This document shows positions 47,746 through 59,000 of a stretch of 64,000 bases of DNA, in pieces. Under the pieces are notes generated by a model. It searched no databases and was not told the origin of the DNA. It saw only the letters and a program-made list of their open reading frames with translations. A program made the translations under genes and the position numbers. The DNA is from Choristoneura fumiferana. Its lineage: Eukaryota; Arthropoda; Insecta; Lepidoptera; Tortricidae. Each line of letters begins with the position of its first letter. Position 1 is the stretch's first letter. The stretch is taken from contig NC_133477.1 of assembly GCF_025370935.1 (NCBI RefSeq), positions 20,330,716 to 20,394,715 on the forward strand, given 5' to 3'.

Positions 47746-48411
47746 CTATACGAATGTGATGTAGCAAAATATTTTATCGACAAAAAATATATCGAATTTA
47801 CTGCCAACATCTAAATGTTATTCGATATAAATAAATGTTTCTTAGTTTCTCCTCATTTTTAAATAAAAAATAAGCAAAAGAACCTTTGCTCCGAGTCATT
47901 TCTGGTGCAAAGGCTGTCCATAGCTATCCAACCTGAAACTGCCGCGAGCGTTATGGGCCGCAGGGAATGGCGAGGGGCGAGTTATTTGACTAGGTTATTG
48001 TTTTAATAATTTGTGATTTGTAATTTGACTAATAAGCAAATTAAAACTTATATTTGTATTTATATTTTAATAGTTTTGATAATGTATAATCAATATTTTT
48101 TCCATTTTCGTCGGTATTAATGATTGCTGTCTAGATGAAAATATCCACTTTAATGTACTAAACGTTTTCTCAACTTCCACAGTGGTCAACGGGATATTCT
48201 TAAAATATTAATAAGGACTCAGAGCCAATTTCTCATTCATGTTGGTTATTGAAATTTCCTCACTTTTCCTCACTTTTATTTTTTTGTTTACTTTTTTCAT
48301 GGTGTCATAATTTATTATATCGACATATTTTTTATCGATATCAAAATGGTTACGAGTACCACGACATGTTCTGTGAAAAGGTTCCACATTGGACGTTTCG
48401 TTGGCTAGGTA

Positions 48412-48671
48412 TACAGGGTGTACAAAAATTCCTGTACTTACTATAATTTAACCCATCTTAGGGCTACTGATTACTAATATATATATGTGGAAAAACATTG
48501 AAATTTGAAAAAAAAAATGTATGGAGATAAAGTCTTCAGTTTTTCTATGTACTGCCATAAAAACCTTTTTGATTTCGAAGTTCAATGTTATTCCACTTTA
48601 TCGCATTAGTAATCAGTAACCCTGTTAGGGGTTAAATTATAATAATTACATTATTTTTTTAACATCCTGTA
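48412..48671. mobile_element. TA-flanked inverted-repeat element beside the micro-exon
   Basis: 260 bases. Left end tacagggtgtacaaaaattc and the reverse complement of the right end (tacaggatgttaaaaaaata) begin imperfect arms of about 70 bases that include ataatttaaccc and ctactgattactaat blocks. TA lies on both sides. The right end is 17 bases from the exon at 48689-48730, inside intron 1. Confidence 0.85.
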
Positions 48672-48688
48672 TAAAGGAGTGTACTCAC

Positions 48689-48730
48689 GGCGCTGATTAT
48701 CTCTTGGCTGCAGCAACGACTGGAGCATAT
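48689..48730 (-). CDS. Two-membrane-segment protein, micro-exon 1 with start codon
   Basis: A 42-base exon bounded by acceptor tttaattgttgcag and the very strong donor cagcgcc/gtgagtac. The ATG at 48726-48728 follows two bases after the acceptor and opens MLQSLLQPRDNQR, then a split Pro codon that joins in frame to the exon at 41404-41585. The full model (48689-48728, 41404-41585, 40594-40760, 34878-35106) is 618 coding bases, 205 residues: a short N-terminus, a basic Arg/Gly/Pro region, two membrane segments and a charged tail. That both borders are strong and the frame is kept through all three joins argues against chance. An upstream 5' UTR exon must exist because the exon begins with an acceptor; it was not found. 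If further coding exons lie upstream, the start would change. Confidence 0.72.
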
Positions 48731-48969
48731 CTGCAACAATTAAATTTTTATTAGATAACAACTTGAGAACGAACAACAACCGATGTCGAAACCGTGCGCA
48801 CTCAATATCTTATATCCTTAGGGTGAATATTGCGTTTTGACCGGTCGGTTCAACGTCATTCATTACCATCCCATATTTATTAGCACAACGGAAGGATATC
48901 GCAAGAATTTTGATTATCTTAGATCGAGTGGCTTTAGTTCTTATAAAAATAAAAGCCTGAGCATCATCT

Positions 48970-49235
48970 CTTTTTAACCCCCGACGCAAAAAGAGGGATG
49001 TTATAACTTTGACCACTATGTGTGTGTGAGTGTGTGTGTGTGTGTGTCTGTCTGTCTGTGGCACCGCAGCTCTTAAACGGGTGGACCGATTTGAATGCGG
49101 TTTTTTTTATTTGAAAGCAGGTTTTCTAGCGGTGGTTCTTAAACATGTTTCATCAAAATCGGTTCGTCCGTTTTTGAGATATTGAACTTTGCAGTGACAA
49201 AGTCGGCGGTTTCCCAACTTTATTTTTCACTTTGC
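48970..49235 (+). repeat. Repeat family I, copy 2, with GT microsatellite
   Basis: acccccgacgcaaaaagagg, a gtgtgtgtgtgtgtgt run at about 49030-49047, ctgtctgtctgtggcaccgc, cttaaacgggtggaccgatt and aaaatcggttcgtccgtttt. Fullest copy in the window. Confidence 0.8.
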
Positions 49236-49782
49236 GTACCTGTTTCCTGTATCGCTTACTATTTCTGGTGTACAATAAAGAGTCATTGTGTTATATTATA
49301 TTGTATTGTTAAAGGCAACTCCAGAACTTAGTGCTCGCTGCAACCGTCTCCGTCGTTGGGTCCATATCTCGTCCCTTTATTGTTATTCCGTCTGCGATAG
49401 GGAGCAGCATAAATCCCAGTATTTACGGATGGATCTAGGTCAGACCTAAGCCTACGTAAAGCCTGTCTCGTGTACTGCCGTTTCGCACATTATTTTTCCC
49501 CAAATGTTTCATTTTCCAAGTATGAAACTTCTCCGAAACCAAAATTTGTTCTCAGAATATTTTCTTATGGTTTTAGAGTACAGTAGGTTAGGTTAGGTTT
49601 GTTTTATGAAAATTCCGAAAATAATATGATTTCGGAGAAATTTGATACTTGGGAAATAAAACATTTGCGTAAAATATTTTGCCGAGCCGCCTGTCTACGT
49701 AATGTTGTAAGGAATATGGCTATATACGCTTCTTATGATAAAACATGTCTAAAACCATCGCTAGAAACCCTGCTTTCAAATA

Positions 49783-49915
49783 TATAAAAACCGCATTCAA
49801 ATCGGTTCACCCGTTTAAGAGCTACGGTGCCACAGACAGACACACAAACATACACACAGGCAAAAATAGTGGCCAAACTTATAACAGCCCTCTTTTTGCG
49901 TCAGGGGTTAAAAAG
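49783..49915 (-). repeat. Repeat family I, reversed copy
   Basis: aaaaaccgcattcaaatcgg ttcacccgtttaagagct, ccacagacagacacacaaac, and cctctttttgcgtcaggggt, the reverse of 48970-49235. The two lie about 550 bases apart in opposite directions. Confidence 0.75.
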
Positions 49916-50448
49916 AAGCTAACTGTACCCTCTATTTCGCCAATAGGCCTAGCAAAAAGCTATTGCCCTTAAAAATCTTATAAGTATCTATATGCCTGTT
50001 AGATTATCAGAAAATATTAAAACAAGTATTTTTTCTTTTCAAGAGATACTTAGCTGGATGGATTGAATGAAACCCAGAGTATGTAGGTGAGGTAGACGAC
50101 TATTGTTCCATTCCTGCTGGCTCGTGCTGAGGCACCGACTTCAAGCTAGTATAGTACCTAGAAAAATATTTTCAAGGGTTTTGTAGTCGGTTCCATTTTT
50201 CGTTATTTTTTTATTTTTTTGGAGTCGGATTACTTTTTTGTTAATTATTTGTTTGTGGATATCTAACTGATGGACTAAATAGATTTTTTTTCCCGGGGAT
50301 CTACTCAATTGAAATTCCAAAATTTTGTCAACATTTCCGACGGATTTCCCAAAAATTATATCGTGAATTTCATTAGCATTGCAAAAAAACCGCGCTCACG
50401 TATCTCTAATCCCAACGGTTGCAATTTAACACTAGGGCAGAAATAAAG

Positions 50449-50845
50449 TTGGTAAGAAAAAAACCGGCCAAGAGCGTGTTGGACACGCCCAAGATAGGGT
50501 TCCGTAGCCATTACGAAAAAAATCAAGTAATAGTGCCTTATAACACTTAGGTACTTACTACAGTCTTAAAATGTATTACCAGAAAAAGAGCGTATCTTCA
50601 CGGCACTTACGTCCTTTTGTTGAGAAGCGCAGTTTTTCGGCAATAACTCAAAAACGGTATATCCTCTCCTAATACTTTTTTTTTACAGTTTCATTGATAT
50701 ACTTCTAGTTTTCTTCTAGTTTTTTTTATATCTTGTAGTTTTCGAGTAAAATGCCTGTGACATATGGACGGACAGACAGACAGACGGACTAGACGAAACT
50801 ATAAGGGTTCCGTTTTTGCCATTTTGGCTCCGGAACCCTAAAAAA
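50449..50845 (+). repeat. Repeat family F, copy
   Basis: Starts aaaaaaaccggccaagagcg, ggacacgcccaagatagggt tccgtagccattacgaaaa, then gttttcgagtaaaatgcctg, ggacggacagacagacagac and ends ttttggctccggaaccctaa. Related to 55664-56045 in the opposite direction and to stubs at 8090 and 36360. Confidence 0.75.
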
Positions 50846-51196
50846 CACTTAAGTATTTCACGTAAAGTATCACTCCAATAAACATGTAAGTAAACTAGCC
50901 TTTATAGCTTCCGCCGCCTAACATTGCCTAAAAGTTCATTGCCCCGACTAGTACCACAAAAACTATAAAGGTATGATTCCAATAATTGAATTGGCCTATA
51001 CCGTTAAGCGATTCGAACACAATCCGGGAGTAAAGACGTCGCATAAAAAATGTATCTCAAAAATGCGTCAAAACTGAGTATTAAGTAATGAACTTTTAGG
51101 CAGATTTATATGGCGCGTGGTATACACGCGGCTTCGCACGCGTACCTAAACCAAGTCCACCAGTTAAATTGAAATTTAAAATTCTAAATTCCATTT

Positions 51197-51823
51197 TTAA
51201 ATTCCTCGCCTAAGTAATGTAGTCGTAGCTAAAGTGTGCTCTCGTGTAAAACAGTTCGAGTAACTAATGCCCGTAACTCGACCCGGCGCAAGGGTAGAGG
51301 TGAGACGTATTTATTGGAATAGGTTTTGGCTCGGACGCGTGAGTACGCGTTCCCGCCTGCGATTCTTTTAGCGTACGAGTATTTAGGAGTACCTACGGCG
51401 GCTGACAACGTTCCGCAAACTTAAAAACAAGCATGATGCGTGCGCTCACTGCGCTCGTTACGCTCGGAACTATTCGGATAACGTCGGGGAACTTCGGGTC
51501 TTCGCGATTGTCCGACTCGCCCTAGCCACTAAACTACTAAAACTTGTACGTGTATACGCAATCACGGGAGCATATTTACGGGATTCATTTTGTTTACGCA
51601 ATGATTCAATTTGGGTTAAGTACTCGTAGATACTCGTAGACCTAGTCTTTGGATCTAGTCTTTTTGTGGACGCGTACTCGCAAGACTCAGTCCGCGTTTT
51701 GCCTAGTACGTCTCACCTCTAATTTTAAAATTCCTCGCCTAAGTAATGTAGTCGTAGCGAAAGTGTGCTCTCGTGTAAAACAGGTCGAGTAACTAACGCC
51801 TGTAACTCGACCCGGCGCAAGAG
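51197..51823 (+). repeat. Direct repeat around an inverted-end insert
   Basis: About 100 bases at 51197-51293 (ttcctcgcctaagtaatgta, then gtgctctcgtgtaaaacag and aactcgacccggcgcaag) recur at 51728-51823. Between them lies a stretch bounded by agaggtgagacgta (51297) and its complement tacgtctcacctct (to 51721). Confidence 0.8.
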
Positions 51824-51853
51824 GGCTGCGATTTCCACTACTAAAACGTAGGC

Positions 51854-52044
51854 TAAAGCCGCATTTACATTTGTATCGGTTTCATACATGCTATATGGTT
51901 GCGTTCACATTTATTTATCTGATGCAGTGTGTTGTGAAGGCTTGTTGGTTCCCATCAAAGCTATAGAAAGAGAGAGAGAGAGACAGAAAGAGAGACAGAA
52001 AGCATCACAACACAACACGACAGATAAATGTGAATGCGGCTTAA
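51854..52044. mobile_element. Hairpin MITE with GA microsatellite core
   Basis: Ends taaagccgcatttacattt and aaatgtgaatgcggctta are inverted. A second inner pair uses gcgttcacatttatttatct. The core holds an agagagag run (51967-51985), probably expanded after insertion. Confidence 0.7.
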
Positions 52045-52138
52045 GGGCCTGTTTCACCACTCTGATAAATTTACTTGATATGTATGGCTGTGATGCCGTC
52101 TCTGTTTGTTGAAAAAAAAATAAATGAGACGACATCAT
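52045..52138 (+). mobile_element. Truncated Harbinger-like MITE
   Basis: gggcctgtttcaccactctg start and gtgatgccgtctctgtttgt core resemble 45454-45594, but the right terminus is missing. It abuts the preceding hairpin element. Confidence 0.6.
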
Positions 52139-52199
52139 ATAATTATATTACATAGTAGTTTTGTTGCATTAAAAACAGCCGTCATTAAGTATTTAGAAT

Positions 52200-52365
52200 T
52201 TTATCCCTATCCCGTGGGAATACATGTAAGAATAAAAAGTAGCCTATTTATTATTCCAGACGTCCACCTGTGACACCAATTTTCATTCAAACCCGTGTAG
52301 CCGTTTTATAGAGAAAGAGTAACACACATACACAACACTTAGACACACACACACACACACTTTCG
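52200..52365 (+). repeat. Interspersed repeat fragment with CA run
   Basis: ccctatcccgtgggaatac, aataaaaagtagcctattta, cacctgtgacaccaattttc and gtagccgttttatagagaaa, then a CA microsatellite at 52343-52361. Typical retroelement 3' sequence in Lepidoptera. Confidence 0.55.
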
Positions 52366-53736
52366 CATTTGTAATATCAGTCGGATGCTATCAGTTGCAG
52401 TCGCTATCCATCTCCCACATAAATAAAGCTTATAATACCTTCCCCTTAACCTCTCTTGTGTCATAATAATAAAGTACCACCTATGCAATAAGTTTGTGGT
52501 ATTTTTAATTTGTGCTTTGCTAAGAGGTAGGTGTGGCAACCCTGTTAGTTTAATCACTTTGCTGAGTGAATGTCGGCTTAATTAATTTTTCGTGCTAACT
52601 TGACGGCCATCTTGGATTAAATTCTTTTATTTTTGTGAGTTTCAGCGGCAAGCCTGGGGCGTATGAAATTTTAACGAGGTTATTAAATAACTGTAAAAAG
52701 TTTGAAACGCGGTTTAGGGAAAACTACATTTGGATACATTTTGGAGAGTGCGCCGGAATTATTTAAACTTATTTCATCATCTCCCTTTGACCACCACATG
52801 TTGTTAATATTCATGTTAAGCTTAATAGGTTTAGCCTCCTGAGTCCTGACATTTTTCAACAAACTTAGTACTTACGACTTAGACGTGGTTGACCTGCTTT
52901 GCTATTTTGGATATTATTTCAAAATTCTTAGAATTCTTTATTCAATGAACAATTTGTACTTTATAAAGTACATTCGGCCGTTATTCTTAGTGTTAATTGG
53001 TCCTTTATACAGTACGCGAGGACTCTGGAGGATAGTAGGTACTGAAGTAGCGACCCGCTCCGGCTTCGCAGTAAAACTTTGAAAAACTATGAGATGAAAA
53101 AAGAAGGTCTAAATTCAAATGCACTTCACACTTTTCACCTTCCTGTCCCCAAAACTACACCCGCACAAAGACGGGACGCGTCGCTAGTTAAACTATTATG
53201 TACTATATATATATTAAACCTTTTGCTTGAAGTTTTTTTGCGCGATAGAATCCAGGCTACGAAAATTCGCCGAAGAACGACTTAAAAATGACAGTGGCGG
53301 CTGTTTTCAACTGTTTAACTCTATGGATTCGTCATGTCTGTCTGTCTGTCTGTACGTCCGTATGTCACAGCCACTTTTTTCCGAAACTATAAGAACTATA
53401 CTGTTGAAACTTGGTAAGTAGATGTTTTCTGTGAACCGCATTAAGATTTTCACACAAAAATAGAAAAAAAAAACAATAAATTGTGTGCGTTCCCCATAAG
53501 TACTTAGAACTGAAACTCAAATCTTTTTTTCATCAAACCCATACATGTGGGGTATCTATGGATAGGTCTTCAAAAATGATATTGAGGTTTCTAATATATT
53601 TTTTTTCTAAACTGAACAGTTTGCGCGAGAGACACTTCTAAAGTGGTAAATGTGTCCCCCCCCTGTAACTTCTAAAATAAGAGAATGATAAAACTAAAAA
53701 TAATATATGATGTACATTATCATGCAAGCTTCCAGC

Positions 53737-53900
53737 CTTTTTTTATGCAGTTCCTCCACTCCACACTATAAGAACACACACAATACACACAAACCCATCT
53801 CTCACCACCACCACACTACACTGACGCGTATCGAACTCATTCAGAGCTCATTTTCATATCAACACAACCGCTCACCATGCTCAGATGTTAGATTCACCAC
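53737..53900 (+). repeat. Foldback repeat family H, core only
   Basis: tgcagttcctccactccaca ctataagaacacacaca, ccaccaccacactacactga cgcgt and caacacaaccgctcaccatg match the C/A-rich core of copy 2 at 22455-22730. Both ends are missing. Confidence 0.7.
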
Positions 53901-54136
53901 CATCAGTGATTGACGTCCTCCCCTTATGGAGTACGAATGAGACCCATACTCATTAATCTCATTATTGACCCATTTGTCCCACTTTGGCGTTTTCGTCGCT
54001 GACGCAATGGCCGAAGTGTTTGCTCTCTCCAACGCTTTACTTACGGTTCAGGGATAATGATGCTATTCGATGTCTGCAGACGAGTGCTTGAAGGTAGTTG
54101 GTAAACAAGGTCGTGTTGTACTTGTCACTTTGATAT

Positions 54137-54470
54137 CGCTGTAAGCGGTGGTAGAATAGTTTGACCTATTGCCTATGGCCTTTCAAGCAGAGGATCGTGG
54201 ATTCAAATCCCGGCTCGCAACTCTGTTTTTGGGAATGTAACTACGTATGTGCACTAATGTGCAGTTGCACGAATATCATGACGTTATTGATGAAGGAAAA
54301 CATCGTGTTTAAACCTGCATCTATCGATGTATCTACGAGGCAATTCAATGGTGTGAAGTTGCCAATTCGCTCTGGGCCCGCGTGGGAATTAAAGGAAGCC
54401 TTCTCAGGCTTAGAAGAGGCCTGTGCTCACCAGTGCAACGTGTCTATGACAAAGATGATGATTATTCAAG
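54137..54470 (+). mobile_element. SINE with tRNA-like head and RTE-like body, copy 2
   Basis: gtggtagaatagtttgacct, ctttcaagcagaggatcgtg and a B-box-like gattcaaatcccgg head. Body with gatgaaggaaaacatcgtg and gcaattcaatggtgtgaagt, ending gaggcctgtgctcaccagtg and a GATGATGATT tail. An open frame of 116 codons over it (54161-54511) is a by-product. Confidence 0.75.
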
Positions 54471-55156
54471 AGTATTTTATAAGACAGACAAAGACATTTT
54501 ATTTATTTTAATGATGAACTCAGTTAAATTCAATACTTAAGTAACTTTTATGAGGAATCTCCAAAGAAGAAGACAGCTTTTTAGGGCTATTTTTTGTTGT
54601 ATTTTAGTTGTTCAGTCAATGTCAATTTGAAATATTATTCATAAGTATTACGATCGATATATAGGTCTTTTTTCTCTAAACTATAAACTTATACACCTGT
54701 AGGCTATAGCTGGTGACTATTATTTTTTTTCTAAAAAGTCTCGGTTTCGATTAGAAAAAAATATATAAATATTATAGCGGTGAACCTTATAACACCCCTC
54801 TTTTCGCGTCGGGGGACAATTACGAATGAATAGGATTTTTTGGGTTACTTAGGAAAATGATTAAAACAATGTATTAATGAATAATCGTAGTTTAATAATA
54901 AGTGTAATAAATTGAGTGAAATAAATCGCCTTACGAGGTAACGCGTGATCAAGGTAAAAGCCGCCGAACGGAGAAAGCGAGTAACCCACAAATTTAAGTT
55001 TTCAAGAATTACACTTACATCATTTTACATAATGAAATATTTACAGGCGATCAATTGGCAGTTTATTTAAATTAAAAACATTAAAATGGCGTCACTTTCT
55101 CATTTTGACGGTATCGAGTTGAAATATTAAAAATCTTTATTTTAAGTGAAATTGCT

Positions 55157-55181
55157 ATGGAAGTACTGTTTTGTGTGTTAG
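55157..55181 (+). CDS. Candidate first coding exon of a plus-strand gene
   Basis: ATG in fair context (ttgctATGG) opens MEVLFCVL and one further base before a consensus donor ttag/gtaagtat. The hydrophobic start would suit a signal peptide. No downstream exon could be linked, so this is only a candidate. Confidence 0.2.
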
Positions 55182-55394
55182 GTAAGTATATAATTTTAAT
55201 TGTATTTGTGCTGCTTATTTCGTAGTATCACTGATTATCATATAATACTGAGGCCTTCAACGAGCACCTCGCGTGAATGCACAGACGAGATCTACTTTGC
55301 AAGTATTTGTATATGTCATCGGCAAAATATAATTCAGTTCACTATACAGAACACCTAGTTAATTTATTAGCTACACAATGTCAATCTCGTTTTT

Positions 55395-55505
55395 CTGGTT
55401 CGTACTTCAAAAGGAAAAACCGGAAACCTTATGGGATCACTCGTGTGTCTGTCAAATGCTCCGAAACTATTAAACTGATAGGGTTGAAAATTGACACACA
55501 TGCCT
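55395..55505 (+). repeat. Interspersed repeat fragment
   Basis: acttcaaaaggaaaaaccgg, aaaccttatgggatcactcg, gtctgtcaaatgctccgaaa and gttgaaaattgacacaca match the order of 35620-35760. Confidence 0.55.
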
Positions 55506-55663
55506 AAGCCCATGTAAGTCAGTAGCATTACATAATGTGTGCCACGTATATGTGTAATATATACTTACATCGTTAAAAAGAGATACATAACTCTAATTAC
55601 AGACAGAAACACCCGATGATAGCTTTACTACCCAATTTCGTTTCATGTAACATATTTCTAGGG

Positions 55664-56045
55664 TTCCGTAGTCAACTAGGAACCCTTATAGTTTCGCCAT
55701 GTCTGTCCGTCTGTCTGTCCGCGGGTAAGCTCAGAGACCGTTAGTACTAGAAAGCTGTAATTTGACATGAATATACATATCAGTCACGCTGACAAAGTGG
55801 TACAATAAAAAAAAGTAAAAAATTTTTTTTAGGGTACCTCCCATAAACGTTTTTCTCGACTAACCCTTTATTGTGGGGTACCGTTGGATAGGTCTTTTAA
55901 AACCATTGGGAGGTTGCTAAGACAATTTTTCAAGATTCAGTACACACTACGAAATCTTTAGAAAAATATTATTAATTTTTTTCGTAATGGCTACGGAACC
56001 CTATCCTGGCCGTGTACGACACGCTCTTGGCCGGTTTTTTATTTT
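55664..56045 (+). repeat. Repeat family F, longer copy
   Basis: gggttccgtagtcaactagg aacccttatagtttcgcc, gtctgtccgtctgtctgtcc, gggtacctcccataaacgtt, then acgaaatctttagaaaaata and ggctacggaaccctatcctg, ending cgacacgctcttggccggtt. No intact frame. Confidence 0.75.
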
Positions 56046-56049
56046 ATTT

Positions 56050-59000
56050 AATGTCGGTAAACTAGAATAAAGTTGCTAACAAAAGGCTAGACAAGTTTGT
56101 ATAGCTCGCAATGAGATCTAATGAAGTAGAAAATAATTTTGGAATCCTGTTTTGCAAGTAGATGTGAATTCCACCAACGGGAGCTCAATTGATTCAGTTT
56201 CATAAGACTACATATTACCATATAAAAATTGAATATTTTGTAAAATGTCTAGGCAAAGAATCGAATTAATTTTATGTAGTAATTTGCCTAATCGTTACAG
56301 ATATGCAATAAAAATTACTAGATATTCTGTATCGTATAGAATACTCAATTTTACAGATTGCCGGTACATAACATATGCAAATGAATGAGGTCTTATATTT
56401 CTTACTTCTGTGACCAATACATTTTTCTATTTATGGTGTGATAAATTTTGAAAACAATTTACAATTAATGTCTCATTATAACAGTAATTTTGTAAATAAG
56501 CATCCGTATAGTTACGCATTTAAATTAGTTTTTTTAATGAGGAAAATAATTATAACTGTGTAATATACCGACACTTATGACATTCTAAAATATCTCAATG
56601 GACAGCTAAATTATTAATGAATAAAAACTTTCGGGTTATTAACCGCTAAATGTCTCAAGTATGACCTCAAGTCAATCTGACATGTGCCACTTTCTAGTTT
56701 AGTTATAATTAAACCGCTGTAAGTTAGATTCACTATACAGCCTTGTTGTATTAAGCCGTCATTGCGTTCGTCAAGGACTGGCTATTTATTGATTATGAAA
56801 AGGTTGTACGCCCAAAGGCCCCGCTTACAGTTGTTTTCCTCTAGTACTGGAACCGGCTACTCCTGGTTAAGAAAACTGGCATATGTCAAATTGTCATTAG
56901 TGATATGCCTTTTCACCTGTCAGAAATCAACAATGGCGATGAATACAGTACAATAATATAAAGAGCTTGTAAAATTGCGCAAAAGCGTTCATAAATGTTC
57001 ACGACACCGAAACAGTAAATAATAAAACACACAAATTGTTTGAGCGATACAACGACGACTAAGATTGCAACATTGAAATACTTAATAAAAACATCTACGT
57101 TGTATAAAATTTGGGACATTAGTTTGTTGTTAAGCGTAGCGTAAATTTCTCCACCAGCTGCTTTAGTTTTAGTATACGCGAAGAAAGACATAAGTCAAGT
57201 TATAATTTTTTTTACAAATTGCGCAGGGAGCATGGTCATCCAATTTTGATCTCGATTACAATTTATTAGAAAGTATCAGGCAAACAAAATGCAATGTATA
57301 TTGGAGTAACTTGTGTCAGTTTGTTAAATAAAAAAAATATATTTGATCGACCGCTTTTTGCTTTGGCGTTTTCTTCTGGTAAGCATATGTACAGAAAATC
57401 GTAAAACGCGGCTTATTAAGGCGCTGGTAGAAACAAATACACTTTTGCTTTAGTCGAGTTAGCGCAGATCCAAGTACTGTTCTAAGAGAAAAAGTTATAA
57501 AAACTGATATTTAACGAATAACATAGCCATGTGTGCTTGCTTATGTCAGTAGAAATTATGCCTGTTTTTATTTTAAACCCGTTTTAAAAAGAAACTACTT
57601 TGTCAATTAACAAACTCGGTTGACTAGAACTGCACGCAATTTACTTGATATATTGGCGTATTCTAAAGTTTAAAGATTATTGCTTTCGCTGAGATAAATA
57701 CGTGTAAATATAAATGTGTCCCTTATTAATACGAATGAAGTATTTACAAGTGATGCTTAAATAGCGTATATATTTAAATTGAATTATCCTATAAAAAATA
57801 CCTAAGTATAAAAGTAGTGTAGGCACAAGAAATTTCATTATCAACGTGTGCAAACTCTTTAATTTAGCTATGACGTTACAACTATTAATAGTGCATTTTG
57901 TATTGATATTTCTCTAGAAATAACATATTATGAAATGTCTACCATGGATTTATCGTAGCAAAAAATGTAAAGAGAAAACTCAAAATTAACGTTACGAAAT
58001 TAGATAAACATACAAATTAACACAATGGTTTATGTTCAATATGGTGGTTTATGATGGTTTTCCAAATTTACTAAGGGTAGGTCAGTACCTACAGTGATCC
58101 GTATATCAGACGAACAGTAACATTATTAAATTCTAACAATAAATCCATGGTTAACATTTAACTGTAAGAAACTATAATTCTACAATTGAAAAGAAACGAA
58201 ACGTATTTGTATTCTAAAAAGCGCATAGTTCACAATCTCTCTCTGTCAGTTCAAAGTTGTATTATTAACCGTAGAATTCAATACTACATGTAATTTGATG
58301 CTATTGATATTAATAAGATAAAAAGGGCACATTCCAACATTTTTTATTGGACTTATACCCTTTTTTAAAATCATTTTAATATTTATTTTAGATATGAATT
58401 AAAAATCCGATACAATAACTCTAAAAGAGATCATCATACAAATTGAATGTATATTTTAATATATGAATTACCATTCTACCGGACTGGTCTGGCAATGATC
58501 CAAAATGAATGTAATAAATTTCATAATCCAAACAATCATGTTTAAATTATCAATAAATATGAAAAAAGTATTTTTTTATTGGCCAGACTGCGCGAATCTA
58601 ACCGTACCGCAACTTTAAAGATTTAACAAATCCAATTGAATTTGGTATGAGGTCTTCAATAAAATATTTAACTGAGATTGTATAACAACTAACCGTGTAT
58701 AACATAATTGACAACAGACTTGTTCTGATGTTTCAATAGAGGCACAACACTACTCTTATTTTTGGAATATATTTTTCTCAGGAGCTGGAATGTATAAGAT
58801 TGGGGAACAAAAGTAAGTTCCTTAGGACAAAGTACAATGACACGAATTGTGCAGTTTATCAACGGCTTAGACAAGACCCTTGCTTTGGTTCTCCAACTAG
58901 AAGTTGGGTCAATATCTTAACAATTTAATTTAAAGTGACATTTTATGGTTTATAATCGCATTACGACTGCTCAATTTACGTTATTTCATTACATTCAAAC

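Noticed and set aside
54161..54511. 116-codon plus-strand frame
   Set aside because: It lies over a tRNA-headed SINE and follows its block order.
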